In this document: piece by piece, positions 50,009-60,608 of the stretch
Layout of the letters: each line of letters begins with the position of its first letter
How positions within the stretch are numbered: position 1 is the stretch's first letter
From: Rutidosis leptorrhynchoides
Lineage: Eukaryota > Streptophyta > Magnoliopsida > Asterales > Asteraceae
DNA: 64,000 bases
Assembly (NCBI RefSeq): GCF_046630445.1
Contig: NC_092337.1
Span: 363,946,001-364,010,000, forward strand
Direction: 5' to 3'
Position numbers and translations under genes: made by a program
The notes under the pieces: model-generated
Seen by the model: the letters and a program-made list of their open reading frames with translations, nothing else
Database searches by the model: none
What the model was told of the DNA's origin: nothing

Positions 50009-50446
50009 TGTTAAAATATTAGTGCATAACTCAAGTGGCTCAACTTGATTTTAAACTTTATTGCTCAAGTTGCTCAACTTGTCCAAATGAATTTAGGCCA
50101 TTATTGATCAAATTAATGATTAAGGTGTTTAGTGGCCAACTTGACATTATTTTTTATGGCATACTTGCATAATCAAGTTGCCTTTTATCTTGTTTAATTA
50201 GATCTAGTTGTTGGTGTTTTCACACGTATGCTAGTTGTCATATTGCGTGTTCACATATATGCTAGTTGTCATCTAGCTTTACTAGTGGGTCAAGTTGTTA
50301 GTGTGTTATGATTATGTTTTGCTTTAATCCTCTATATAAGGATTTGATTGTAACCATTTGAAATCAATCCAACACATTTAGTTTTTTATATTCTTGTTCA
50401 TATTATTTCCTTAACCTTTTATTCATAGCAAATAACTTGTTGTTTT
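50009..50446 (+). repeat. 5' LTR of copia element G
   Basis: Starts TGTTAAAATATTAGTGC and ends just before the primer site. It has several copies of CAAGTTGCTCAACTTG-like sequence (50028-50080) and a candidate TATA box (CTATATAAGG near 50332). The exact right end is uncertain by a few bases. Confidence 0.7.
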
Positions 50447-50447
50447 A

Positions 50448-50460
50448 TGGTATCTAGAGC
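50448..50460 (+). other. Primer binding site of copia G
   Basis: TGGTATCTAGAGC, an initiator-Met tRNA complement with an extra or altered base in the middle. Confidence 0.8.
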
Positions 50461-50538
50461 TTGGTTATAAGGTAAACTCTTGTGTGCAAATACTCAAAGT
50501 TTAGTCAAAGTTCCAAACTAGTTATCTTGCTATCAAAA

Positions 50539-51122
50539 ATGGAAGGTACAAATGGAAACAATGGTGGTATGGTCAATGGAATGGAGAAACTTGTAGGTGA
50601 CAACTACAAGCATTAGAAGATGTGTATGGAGGCTTTTCTTCAAGGTCATGATCTATGGGAACTAGTGGCCGGAGGTGATGCCATAATTCCCGTAGAAACT
50701 CTAGAGAATGTAGAGTCTCGAAGAAAATGGAAGATACGATGTGGAAAGGCTCTCTTTGCATTGAGAACTTCAATTAGCAAAGAGTTCATAGAACACGTTC
50801 ATGATATTACTTTTCCAAAAGAAGTATGGGATACTCTTGAGAAACTCTTTTCTAAGAAAAATACCGCAAGGTTACAATTCTTGGAAAACGAGTTAGCAAT
50901 CTTAAGACAAGAAGGTATGACTGTTTCTTAATATTTCTTACTGGTCAAAAATCTCTGTTCTGAAATATCAGAGATTGATGCCAACGAGAAAATTAGTGAA
51001 GCTCGTTTTTCGAAGATATCTAACTCGCGGTTTGAAGAAAGATTATGTCCCGTTCATAACTCTATTCAAGGGTGGACTACTCAACCTTCAGTTGAAGGAT
51101 TGGAGTCTCTAATCATGAAGCT
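50539..51122 (+). pseudogene. Copia G gag, N-terminal part (broken)
   Basis: Starts ATG at 50539 (MEGTNGNNGGMVNGMEKL). A TGG codon has become TAG at 50614-50616. The frame then runs 50620-50931 (CMEAFLQGHDLWELV, EVWDTLEKLFSKKNTARLQF), typical of copia gag (UBN2-type). A second stop follows at 50929, and a frameshift before 51123. The GAG goes on in the next frame with the zinc knuckle. Confidence 0.85.
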
Positions 51123-51878
51123 TTGGCCAAGCAAATGGCTAAAGGATTTGAAAATGATGCAGTATTATTTTCAAAAGGGAAGAACTTCAAGAAAGGTTCT
51201 TCTAGCAAAGAAAAAGAAGAAGAGCAAACTAGTTACAAAAGTAACTATGAGAAGAAACCTCCTACATGTTACAAGTGCGGGAAGGTTGGTCACATCAAGA
51301 GATATTGTCGTTCTAAAGTCACAAAAGCAAATATGGATTGTTCAAGCAATGATGATGATGAAGTCAAATGGGAGCAATGTTTTACCATTGATATAGTTGT
51401 CAAGAAGAATCAATGGATTGTTGATTCAGGTTGCTCTCATCATGTGACCGGTGATGGAACTCTCCTTCATGACGTTAAAGATCACAATCAAAATCGAGTT
51501 GTAATCACGACCGACAACTCAACTCATCTGGTTAAAAAGGGAGGTAATGTTATTATTGATGTTAATAATGATACATTTACTTTGGAAGATGTTTATCGTG
51601 TTTCTAAATTGACCAAGAATCTAGTTTCGGTACCTCAAATTACCGAATTCGGAAAGCATGTTCTTTTTGGTCCAACGGATTTGAAAGTCCTTGAGAATGT
51701 CAAGGAAATTGTGGGTGATGTTCTTTTCACGGGAGAAAAAAAAGGTTTTTTGTTTGTGTTGTTTGCGGGTGAGGCTTATGTGAAGAAAACAAGTCAAACC
51801 GACAGCGGAGCTATTTGGCATGCAAGACTAGCCATGTGGGATATCAAATGTTACAAAAAATATTATCACATAAGCTAG
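51123..51878 (+). pseudogene. Copia G gag zinc knuckle and protease
   Basis: 251 aa open stretch. The zinc knuckle is CYKCGKVGHIKRYC (CX2CX4HX4C). The aspartic protease active site is WIVDSGCSHHVTGD, and the fold continues through TLEDVYRVSKLTKNLVSV. It ends GAIWHARLAMWDIKCYKKY, the start of the integrase pre-domain (WHARLGH-like), after which the frame shifts. Confidence 0.9.
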
Positions 51879-51879
51879 T

Positions 51880-52992
51880 AGATTGTATTCTTCAATTAAA
51901 GAATGTTCGTGAGGAGGTAATATGCCAAGGGTGTCAATATGAGAAGTCACACCGAATTCCATATAAGGAGTCAATAAATTGAAAACAACGTTTGCTTGAC
52001 TTAATTCATACAGATTTGATGGGGCCAACAAGAAAACCAAGTTATAGTGGTCACTGCTATGCCATGGTGTTAATAGATGACCATTATCGGTTCACTTGGG
52101 TGAAATTTCTAAAGGAGAAAAGTGAAGCTTTATCATAGTTTACAGAGTTCAAAGAAGCAGTAGAATCTGAATTTGGGAGAAAGGTAAAAGCTCTTAAGAG
52201 TGATAACGGTAGAGAATTCATGTCAAATGATTTCTTTACCTATTTCAAAAAAAACGGTATTTCTCATCAAATGACTTGTCCGGATACTCCTCAACAAAAT
52301 GGTGTTTAGTAAAGGAAGATTGCTTACCTTGTTTCAATATGCTTATCTTGGTTGCATGACAAAGGATTGCCTAGGGAGCTATGGGCGGAAGCACTTCAAT
52401 GTGTTTGTCATGTGTCTAATCGGTTACCATCTTGGCCAGGTACACAAAAATCATCTTTTGAGCTAGCTTATGGTGAAAAGCCTAATGTAAGCTATTTTAG
52501 GGTGTTTGGTTCTATTTGTTATGTTCATGTTCCAAAAGCTAACCGAACCAAATTTGACCCAAAAGCTCGAAAGTGCATTTTTGTTGGTTATGATTCTCAC
52601 AGGAAAGGTTGGAGGTGTATGGATCTAGAAACAAAGAAGTTTACCACTTCAAGAGATGTGGTATTTGATGAAGTGTATTCTCAATTTTCTGAATCAAGCA
52701 AAAATGGTGAAGAAAATAGAGATTACAAATTTATGTTTCCTAGCTTCGACACTCAAGAAGAAAGTGAGAATGATGGTGTTTCTCAAACTCTAAAAGAGGC
52801 ACCTAGTGAAGAAGTACCAACTCAAGTTAGATGGTCAACAAGAGAAAAGAGACAAACAAGACATCTAAGTGACTATGAGGTGAACACGGTCACAACTTGT
52901 TTCTTTTCAGGTGGCTTAACTGAAGAACCAACATGTTATGAAGAAGCTAAAGATTCTCCGGATTGGAGAAAAGCAATGCAAGAGGAGATTGA
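51880..52992 (+). pseudogene. Copia G integrase and RT N-terminus (broken, truncated by H)
   Basis: The integrase has the Asp of IHTDLMGP and of KSDNGREFMS, but the expected Glu region reads QQNGV followed by a stop (52308), so the catalytic Glu is lost. The stretch 52352-52992 encodes the C-terminal integrase (LWAEALQCVCHVSNRLPS, GSICYVHVPKANRTKFDPKA, GYDSHRKGWRCMDLETKK), an acidic linker, and the RT start EAKDSPDWRKAMQEEID. The LTR of H starts at 52993. Confidence 0.9.
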
Positions 52993-55900
52993 TGTAGTGA
53001 CCCGAACTTTTCCATGTTTATATATGTTAATTGAGATTGATATTTACATGATTAAATGTTTCTAACATGTTAAGCAATCAAACTTGTTAAGACTTGATTA
53101 ATTGAAATATGTTTCATATAGACAATTGACCACCCAAGTTGACCGGTGATTCACGAACGTTAAAACTTGTAAAAACTATATGATGACATATATATGGATA
53201 TATATATAGTTAACATGATACTATGATAAGTAAACATATCATTAAGTATATTAATAATGAACTACATATGTAAAAACAAGACTACTAACTTAATGATTTT
53301 TAAACGAGACATATATGTAACGATTATCGTTGTAAAGACATTTAATGTATATATATCATATTAAGAGATATTCATACATGATAATATCATGATAATATAA
53401 TAATTTAAAATCTCATTTGATATTATAAACATTGGGTTAACAACATTTAACAAGATCGTTAACCTAAAGGTTTCAAAACAACATTTACATGTAACGGCTA
53501 ACGATGACTTAACGACTCAGTTAAAATGTATATACATGTAGTGTTTTAATATGTATTTATACACTTTTGAAAGACTTTAAGACACTTGTCAAAATACTTC
53601 TACTTAACAAAAATGCTTACAATTACATCCTCGTTCAGTTTCATCAACAATTCTACTCGTATGCACCCGTATTCGTACTCGTACAATACACAGCTTTTAG
53701 ATGTATGTACTATTGGTATATACACTCCAATGATCAGCTCTTAGCAGCCCATGTGAGTCACCTAACACATGTGGGAACCATAATTTGGCAACTAGCATGA
53801 AATATCTCATAAAATTACAAAAATATGAGTAATCATTCATGACTTATTTACATGAAAACAAAATTACATATCCTTTATATCTAATCCATACACCAACGAC
53901 CAAAAACACCTACAAACACTTTCATTCTTCAATTTTCTTCATATAATTGATATCTCTCAAGTTCTATCTTCAAGTTCTAAGTGTTCTTCATAAATTCCAA
54001 ACGTTCTAGTTTCATAAAATCAAGAATACTTCCAAGATTGCAAGTTTACTTCCAAGTTTTCTAAATCCATTCCAAGTAATCTTCCAAGATCAAGAAACCT
54101 TTGTTACTTACAGTAGGTTATCTTTCTAATACAAGGTAATAATCATATTCAGACTTTAATTCAATTTCTATAACTATAACAATCTTATTTCGAGTGGAAA
54201 TCTTACTTGAAATTTTTTCGTGTCATGATTCTGCTTCAAGAACTTTCAAGCCATCCAAGGATCCTTTGAAGCTAGATCTATTTTTCTCATTTCTAGTAGG
54301 TTTATCCAAGGAACTTGAGGTAGTAATGATGTTCATAACATCATTCGATTCATACATATAAAGCTATCTTATTCGAAGGTTTAAACTTGTAATCACTAGA
54401 ACATAGTTTAGTTAATTCTAAACTTGTTCGCAAATAAAAGTTAATCCTTCTAACTTGACTTTTAAAATCAACTAAACACATGTTCTATATCTATATTATA
54501 TGCTAACTTAATGATTTAAAACCTGGAAACACGAAAAACACCGTAAAACTGGATTTACGCCGTCGTAGTAACACTGCGGGCTGTTTTGGGTTAGTTAATT
54601 AAAAACTATGATAAAATTTGATTTAAAAGTTGTTATTCTGGGAAAATGATTTTTATTATGAACATGAAACTATATCCAAAAATTATGGTTAAACTCAAAG
54701 TGGAAGTATGTTTTCTAAAATGGTCATCTAGACGTCGTTCTTTCGACTGAAATGACTACCTTTACAAAAATGACTTGTAACTTATTTTTCTGACTATAAA
54801 CCTATACTTTTTCTGTTTAGATTCATAAAATAGAGTTCAATATTAAACCATAGCAATTTGATTCACTCAAAACGGATTTAAAATGAAGAAGTTATGGGTA
54901 AAACAAGATTGGATCATTTTTCTCATTTTAGCTACGTGAAAATTGGTAACAAATCTATTCCAACCATAACTTAATCAACTTGTATTGTATATTATGTAAT
55001 CTTGAGATACCATAGATACGTATACAATGTTTCGACCTATCATGTCGACACATCTATATATATTTTGGAACAACCATAGACACTCTATATGTGAATGTTG
55101 GAGTTAGCTATACTGGGTTGAGGTTGATTCCAAAATATATATAGTTTGAGTTGTGATCAATACTGAGATACGTATACACTGGGTCGTGGATTGATTCAAG
55201 ATAATATTTATCGATTTATTTCTGTACATCTAACTGTGGACAACTAGTTGTAGGTTACTAACGAGGACAGCTGACTTAATAAACTTAAAACGTCAAAATA
55301 TATTAAAAGTGTTGTAAATATATTTTGAACATACTTTGATATATATGTATATATTGTTATAGGTTCGTTAATCAACCAGTGGCCAAGTCTTACTTCCCGA
55401 CAAAGTAAAAATCTGTGAAAGTGAGTTATAGTCCCACTTTTAAAATCTAATATTTTTGGGATGAGAATACATGCAGGTTTTATAAATGATTTACAAAATA
55501 GACACAAGTACGTGAAACTACATTCTATTGTTGAATTATCGAAATCGAATATGCCCCTTTTTATTAAGTCTGGTAATCTAAGAATTAGGGAACAGACACC
55601 CTAATTGACGCGAATCCTAAAGATAGATCTATTGGGCCTAACAAACCCCATCCAAAGTACCGGATGCTTTAGTACTTCGAAATTTATATCATATCCGAAG
55701 GGTGTCCCGGAATGATGGGGATATTCTTATATATATGCATCTTGTTAATGTCGGTTACCAGGTGTTCACCATATGAATGATTTTTATCTCTATGTATGGG
55801 ATGTGTAGTGAAATATGAAATCTTGTGGTCTATTATTATGATTTGATATATATAGGTTAAACCTATAACTCACCAACATTTTTGTTGACGTTTTAAGCAT

Positions 55901-56255
55901 GTTTATTCTCAGGTGATTATTAAGAGCTTCCGCTGTAACATACTTAAATAAGGACGAGATTTGGAGTCCATGCTTGTATGATATTGTGTAAAAACTGCAT
56001 TCAAGAAACTTATTTTGTTGTAACATATTTGTATTGTAAACCATTATGTAATGGTCGTGTGTAAACATGATATTTTAGATTATCATTATTTGATAATCTA
56101 CGTAAAGCTTTTTAAACCTTTATTGATGAAATAAAGGTTATGGTTTGTTTTAAAATGAATGCAGTCTTTGAAAAATGTCTCATATAGAGGTCAAAACCTC
56201 GCAATGAAATCAATTAATATGGAACGTTTTTAATCAATAAGAACGGGACATTTCA
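52993..56255 (+). repeat. 5' LTR of element H
   Basis: 3263 bp, TGTAGTGACCCG...GGGACATTTCA. It has two tandem units, like C. Intron-like donor GAAA/GTGAGTTATAG at 55421 and acceptor TTTATTCTCAG at 55912 bound 492 nt. No genes; ORFs in it are chance or mirror the other LTRs. Confidence 0.93.
55421..55912 (+). other. Predicted leader intron in H's LTR
   Basis: GTGAGTT donor context and a pyrimidine-rich ATGTTTATTCTCAG acceptor, kept at matching places in the LTRs of A, B, C, D and E and in the solo LTR at 29681. The length is 492 nt here. Splicing is inferred, not shown. Confidence 0.4.
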
Positions 56256-56257
56256 GT

Positions 56258-56269
56258 TGGTATCCGAGC
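56258..56269 (+). other. Primer binding site of H
   Basis: TGGTATCCGAGC, two bases after the LTR, one mismatch from the initiator-Met tRNA complement. The leader beyond it (56295-56308 and 56326-56339) repeats GCATTAGTGTGTCT. Confidence 0.9.
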
Positions 56270-56463
56270 GTTGGTCTTAGAGAACCAGAATTTTGCATTA
56301 GTGTGTCTTATCGAGTTTTTAGGATGCATTAGTGTGTCTGGACTTTGACCGTGTTTACTTGAAAAATGATTGCTTAACAAATTTTGTTGGAAACTATATA
56401 TTTTTAACATGTGAATATTATGTGATATATTAATCTCTTAACGCGTTTGATATTATGTGATAG

Positions 56464-57078
56464 ATGTCTACCTCTAGAACAAGTCCCATTGACTCACCTA
56501 ATAATAATGAAGAGTCAAATGTAAATTGGAATGATTCGTGGACTGATTCACAAGTTCCCGAAGAGGAACCGGAAGAAGAGTCAGAACCGGAAGAAGAGTC
56601 GGAACCGGAAGAAGAATCGGAATCGGATGAAGAAATAGAACCGGTTGGGGAAATAATAAAACGGTTAAGTAAGAGAAAATCCTCAGCCAACCGACCAAGA
56701 TTAATTATGGTCAATGGTGTTTCCGCCAAGGAAGCAAAATATTGGGAGGATTACCAATTCTCCGATGAATAGGATTCCGACGAGAATTCCGATGATGTTA
56801 TAGAAATTACCCCAACTGAATTTAAAAAGGCAAAAGAAAATAATAAGGGAAAGGGCATAAAAATAGAGAAATCTAATTCCAACCCCGATGAACTTTATAT
56901 GTATCGTCAACCCCCGAAGTCCTTAAGTTGTAACAATGACCCGGGAACCTCTAAACCACCAGGTTTTTCTAAAGCAATGTGGAAAATGACGGCTCGTATT
57001 AGGGGAACATCATATATCCCTAGAAACTTGGCAAAACGATCCAAAACCGAAGAAGAAGAAACAAGCGAGTCGAAATAA
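56464..57078 (+). pseudogene. Acidic leader ORF of element H (single stop)
   Basis: Starts MSTSRTSPIDSPNNNEESN. Imperfect EPEEES units follow (56563-56640). At SDE the codon TCG has become TAG (56770-56772), leaving a 102 aa product. Without it the frame runs 204 codons, to TSESK and a stop at 57078. The C-terminal part is basic (RIRGTSYIPRNLAKRSK). No domain recognised. Acidic/basic layout and position right after the primer site are shared with A and C. Confidence 0.78.
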
Positions 57079-57218
57079 GATAGTTGTATTCGTGTGGTGT
57101 AATATATGTAATATAGTGTGCTTATGCTTTATGATATATGTAAAAATTGCTTGTATTAATAAGTATATTTTTTTTTATGAATCTAACTCTTGTCTATTTT
57201 ACAGTATAAAAACACAAA

Positions 57219-57902
57219 ATGGATAGACAACCCAATATTTTAAGAGACCTACCCGGAGACATGATTGATGAAATCTTGTCTAGAGTCGGTCAGAATTCTT
57301 TGGCACAACTATTTAAGGCGAGATCAGTTTGTAAGACATTCGAAGAACGTTCCAAGAATGCCTTGGTTTATAAAAGGCTTTCGTTCGAAAGATGGGGGAT
57401 ATCACATTGGGAAATCCATAAGTTACGATATGTTTACTTTGACGCATATATTGCGGGGAACCCAAATGCTATTTTACGCAATGGGTTAAGAAATTATTTT
57501 GACTCAATATATCTGAATATTGGACTTCGTGATTTAGAAAAAGCGGCTAACATGCAACATAAAGAAGCATGTTATGCTTACGGATTAGTAATGTTCGCTT
57601 CTCACCAAAGTGAGAACAAGAACATCGGGCTACAACTATTAAACAAAACGTTCCCACAAGTGACGGAGTCGGTAATTGGGGTAAGAAATGAGGTTTTTAG
57701 ATTGTTACGGGACTGTTGGACATTACGTAACCCTCGTCCCTTTGACGACGTTACAACACGCTGTCTTATCAACGACCATAACGGTTATGTTCCACAAGAC
57801 CAAGGATGGGAAGTAATCCTAGTAAAACCAGAATGCATGACTTGTTTCTGGACGTATGAATTACGTGTCTTTATTGCCTTTGCTGAACGACTTGTGTACT
57901 AG
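57219..57902 (+). CDS. F-box protein carried by element H, 227 aa, intact
   Basis: Unbroken ORF between the acidic ORF and gag. The F-box covers about residues 5-53 (NILRDLPGDMIDEILSRV, VCKTFEERSKNALVYKRL). A Sel1/TPR-like part covers about 81-125 (GNPNAILRNGLRNYF, LEKAANMQHKEACYAYGLVM). The C-terminus has CMTC at 206-209 and ELRVF. The architecture is that of plant F-box proteins of the At1g67623/At2g35280 type, which act as substrate receptors of SCF ubiquitin ligases. An acceptor-like TCTATTTTACAG ends 14 nt before the ATG (57204), so it may be expressed from a spliced RNA. Capture from a host gene is inferred. Substrate unknown. Confidence 0.85.
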   Translation: MDRQPNILRDLPGDMIDEILSRVGQNSLAQLFKARSVCKTFEERSKNALVYKRLSFERWGISHWEIHKLRYVYFDAYIAGNPNAILRNGLRNYFDSIYLNIGLRDLEKAANMQHKEACYAYGLVMFASHQSENKNIGLQLLNKTFPQVTESVIGVRNEVFRLLRDCWTLRNPRPFDDVTTRCLINDHNGYVPQDQGWEVILVKPECMTCFWTYELRVFIAFAERLVY

Positions 57903-58243
57903 CTAGAATTATCTTCACAACCATCTTGTATCAAATTTATTGTGTGCTATATTTCATGCTATATGTAAAATAAGCAGTATTGTAAGTTTGTAAAATATTG
58001 TGTAAAAGTTTGAACGCGAAATATTATTATAATCAGTTTTTCATATAGAATTGTAGTAGTTGAATTGTATATTAGCTACTAAGTATGAACTTAACGGGTA
58101 GGTACTACCTGAATTTAAACTTATAAAACGCTAATATGAAGAAAAAGCTTTTATAAATGAGTTCATATTATGCTACGAAATACTATTAACTACTCTTAAT
58201 ATTCTGTATGATTAACTTGTTCCATTTGACTATTTTGAAGGAA
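57903..58243 (+). other. Spacer between F-box ORF and gag in H
   Basis: Untranslated. It contains CGGGTAGGTACTACCTG at 58095-58111 (the dyad with one mismatch). TTAACGGGTAGGTACT at 58091-58106 equals the sequence at the 3' LTR junction of C. Confidence 0.7.
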
Positions 58244-59077
58244 ATGGCACCGACTACTCGACACACCGTAAATATGAATGAAGAGGAATTCCGTACTTTT
58301 CTAGCTTCAAACATAGCCACAGTACAGGCTGCGCTACATACCAACAATAACCTTGGATCTAGCAGTACAGGAAATCGTGTAGGATGCACCTACAAAGAAT
58401 TCACTGCCTGCAAACCTTTGGAATTTGATGGAACCGAAGGACCGATCGGATTGAAACGGTGGACCGAGAAGGTTGAATCGGTGTTTGCCATAAGTAAGTG
58501 TACTGAAGAGGAAAAAGTGAAGTACGCTACGCATACCTTCACAGGTTCTGCGTTAACATGGTGGAATACCTATCTAGAGCAAGTGGGACAAGACGATGCG
58601 TACGCACTACCGTGGTCAGCATTCAAGCACTTGATGAATGAGAAGTACCGTCCCAGAACCGAGGTCAATAAGCTCAAGACAGAACTTAGAGGGTTACGAA
58701 CCCAAGGATTTGATATTACCACGTACGAAAGACGATTCACAGAATTGTGCCTACTGTGTCCGGGAGCGTTCGAAGATGATAAAGAGAAGATCGACGCGTT
58801 TGCGAAAGGATTACCGGAAAGAATCCAAGAAGATATAAGTTCACACGAGCCCGCCTCCATACAACAGGCATGTAGAATGGCTCACAAACTAGTTTACCAT
58901 ATTGAGGAAAGAATTAAAGAACAGACGGCTGAAGAGGCCAATGTGAAGCAAGTCAAAAGAAAGTGGGAGGAAAACGGTGATAAGAATCACCAATACAACA
59001 ACAACAGCAATTACAATAATAATCGCAACAATTATCCCAACAATCGCAACATCAATCGCAACTACAACAAACGGCCC

Positions 59078-59118
<41 letters not shown>

Positions 59119-59959
59119 CTACAATAATCATCCCAACAACAATAACAACTGCAACAACAACAACAATCAGAAGCAGCTATGCCAAAGGTGTGAAAAGTAT
59201 CACTCGGGGTTCTGCACCAAATTTTGCAACAAGTGTAAAAGAAATGGTCATAGCACGGCGAAGTGTGAGGTCTACGGACCAGGGGTTAATAGAACGAAAG
59301 GAACAAATGGTGTCGGAACGAGTAATGGCGGAGCAAGTAGTGTCGGAGCAAGTTATGCCAATGTAGTTTGTTATAAATGTGGAAAACCGGGCCACATTAT
59401 TAGAAATTGCCCGAACCAGGAGAACACGAATGGACAAGGCCGCGCAAGAGTTTTCAATATTAATGCGGCAGAGGCACAGGAAGACCCGGAGCTTGTTACG
59501 GGTACGTTTCTTATTGACAATAAATCTGCTTACGTTTTATTTGATTCGGGTGCGGATAGAAGCTATATGAGTAGAGATTTTTGTGCTAAATTAAGTTGTC
59601 CATTGACGCCTTTGGATAGTAAATTTTTACTTGAATTAGCAAATGGTAAATTAATTTCAGCAGATAATATATGTCGGAATCGAGAAATTAAACTGGTTAG
59701 CGAAACATTTAAGATTGATTTGATACCAGTAGAGTTAGGGAGTTTTGATGTGATAATCGGTATGGACTGGTTGAAAGAAGTGAAAGCAGAGATCGTTTGT
59801 TACAAAAATGCAATTCGCATTATACGAGAAAAAGGAAAACCCTTAATGGTGTACGGAGAAAAGGGCAACACGAAGCTACATCTTATTAGTAATTTGAAGG
59901 CACAAAAACTAATAAGATTGCTATGTTGTTCTAGCACACGTCGAGAAAGTACAAACTGA
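58244..59959 (+). CDS. Element H gag-protease ORF (frameshifted at its end)
   Basis: Start chosen at [20 protein letters not shown] (58244), as in A and C; an in-frame Met at 58208 is possible. Capsid region: [59 protein letters not shown]. An Asn-rich linker at about 59000-59165 is followed by two zinc knuckles, [14 protein letters not shown] (59225-59266) and [14 protein letters not shown] (59369-59410). The aspartic protease has the active site [13 protein letters not shown] (near 59540) and [13 protein letters not shown] small deletion near 59912 shifts the frame, so the ORF ends at 59959 instead of joining RT. Confidence 0.9.
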
Positions 59960-60608
59960 AGAAAAGAGCATCAATGATGTTCCCATTGTAAATGAATTTC
60001 TCGATGTATTTCCGAAAGAATTACCGGGACTACCTCCACATCGATCTGTTCAATTTCAAATAGATCTTGTACCAGGAGCTGCACCAATAGCTCGTGCTCC
60101 TTATAGACTCGCATCCAGCGAGATGAAAGAACTACAAAGCCAACTGCAAGAACTATTAGAACGTGGTTTCATTCGACCAAGCACATCACCATGGGGAGCT
60201 CCTGTTTTGTTTGTCAAGAAGAAAGATGGTACATTCAGGTTGTGTATCGACTACCGAGAGTTGAACAAACTTACCATTAAGAACCGCTACCCATTACCGA
60301 GAATCGACGACTTATTTGATCAACTACAAGGCTCGTCTGTTTATTCAAAGATTGACTTACGTTCCGGGTATCATCAAATGCGGGTGAAAGAAGATGATAT
60401 TCCAAAGACTGCTTTCAGAACACGTTACGGCCATTACGAGTTTATGGTCATGCCGTTTGGTTTAACTAATACACCAGCTGTGTTCATGGACCTTATGAAC
60501 CGAGTGTGTGGACCATACCTTGACAAGTTTGTCATTGTTTTCATTGATGACATACTTATTTACTCAAAGAATGACCAAGAACACGGTGAATATTTGAGAA
60601 AGGTGTAA
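59960..60608 (+). pseudogene. Element H reverse transcriptase, fingers and palm
   Basis: After the frameshift the frame is open through the linker ([20 protein letters not shown]) and [53 protein letters not shown] and the active site [16 protein letters not shown] codon has become TAA at 60606-60608. The longest Met-started part is 60123-60608. Confidence 0.9.
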
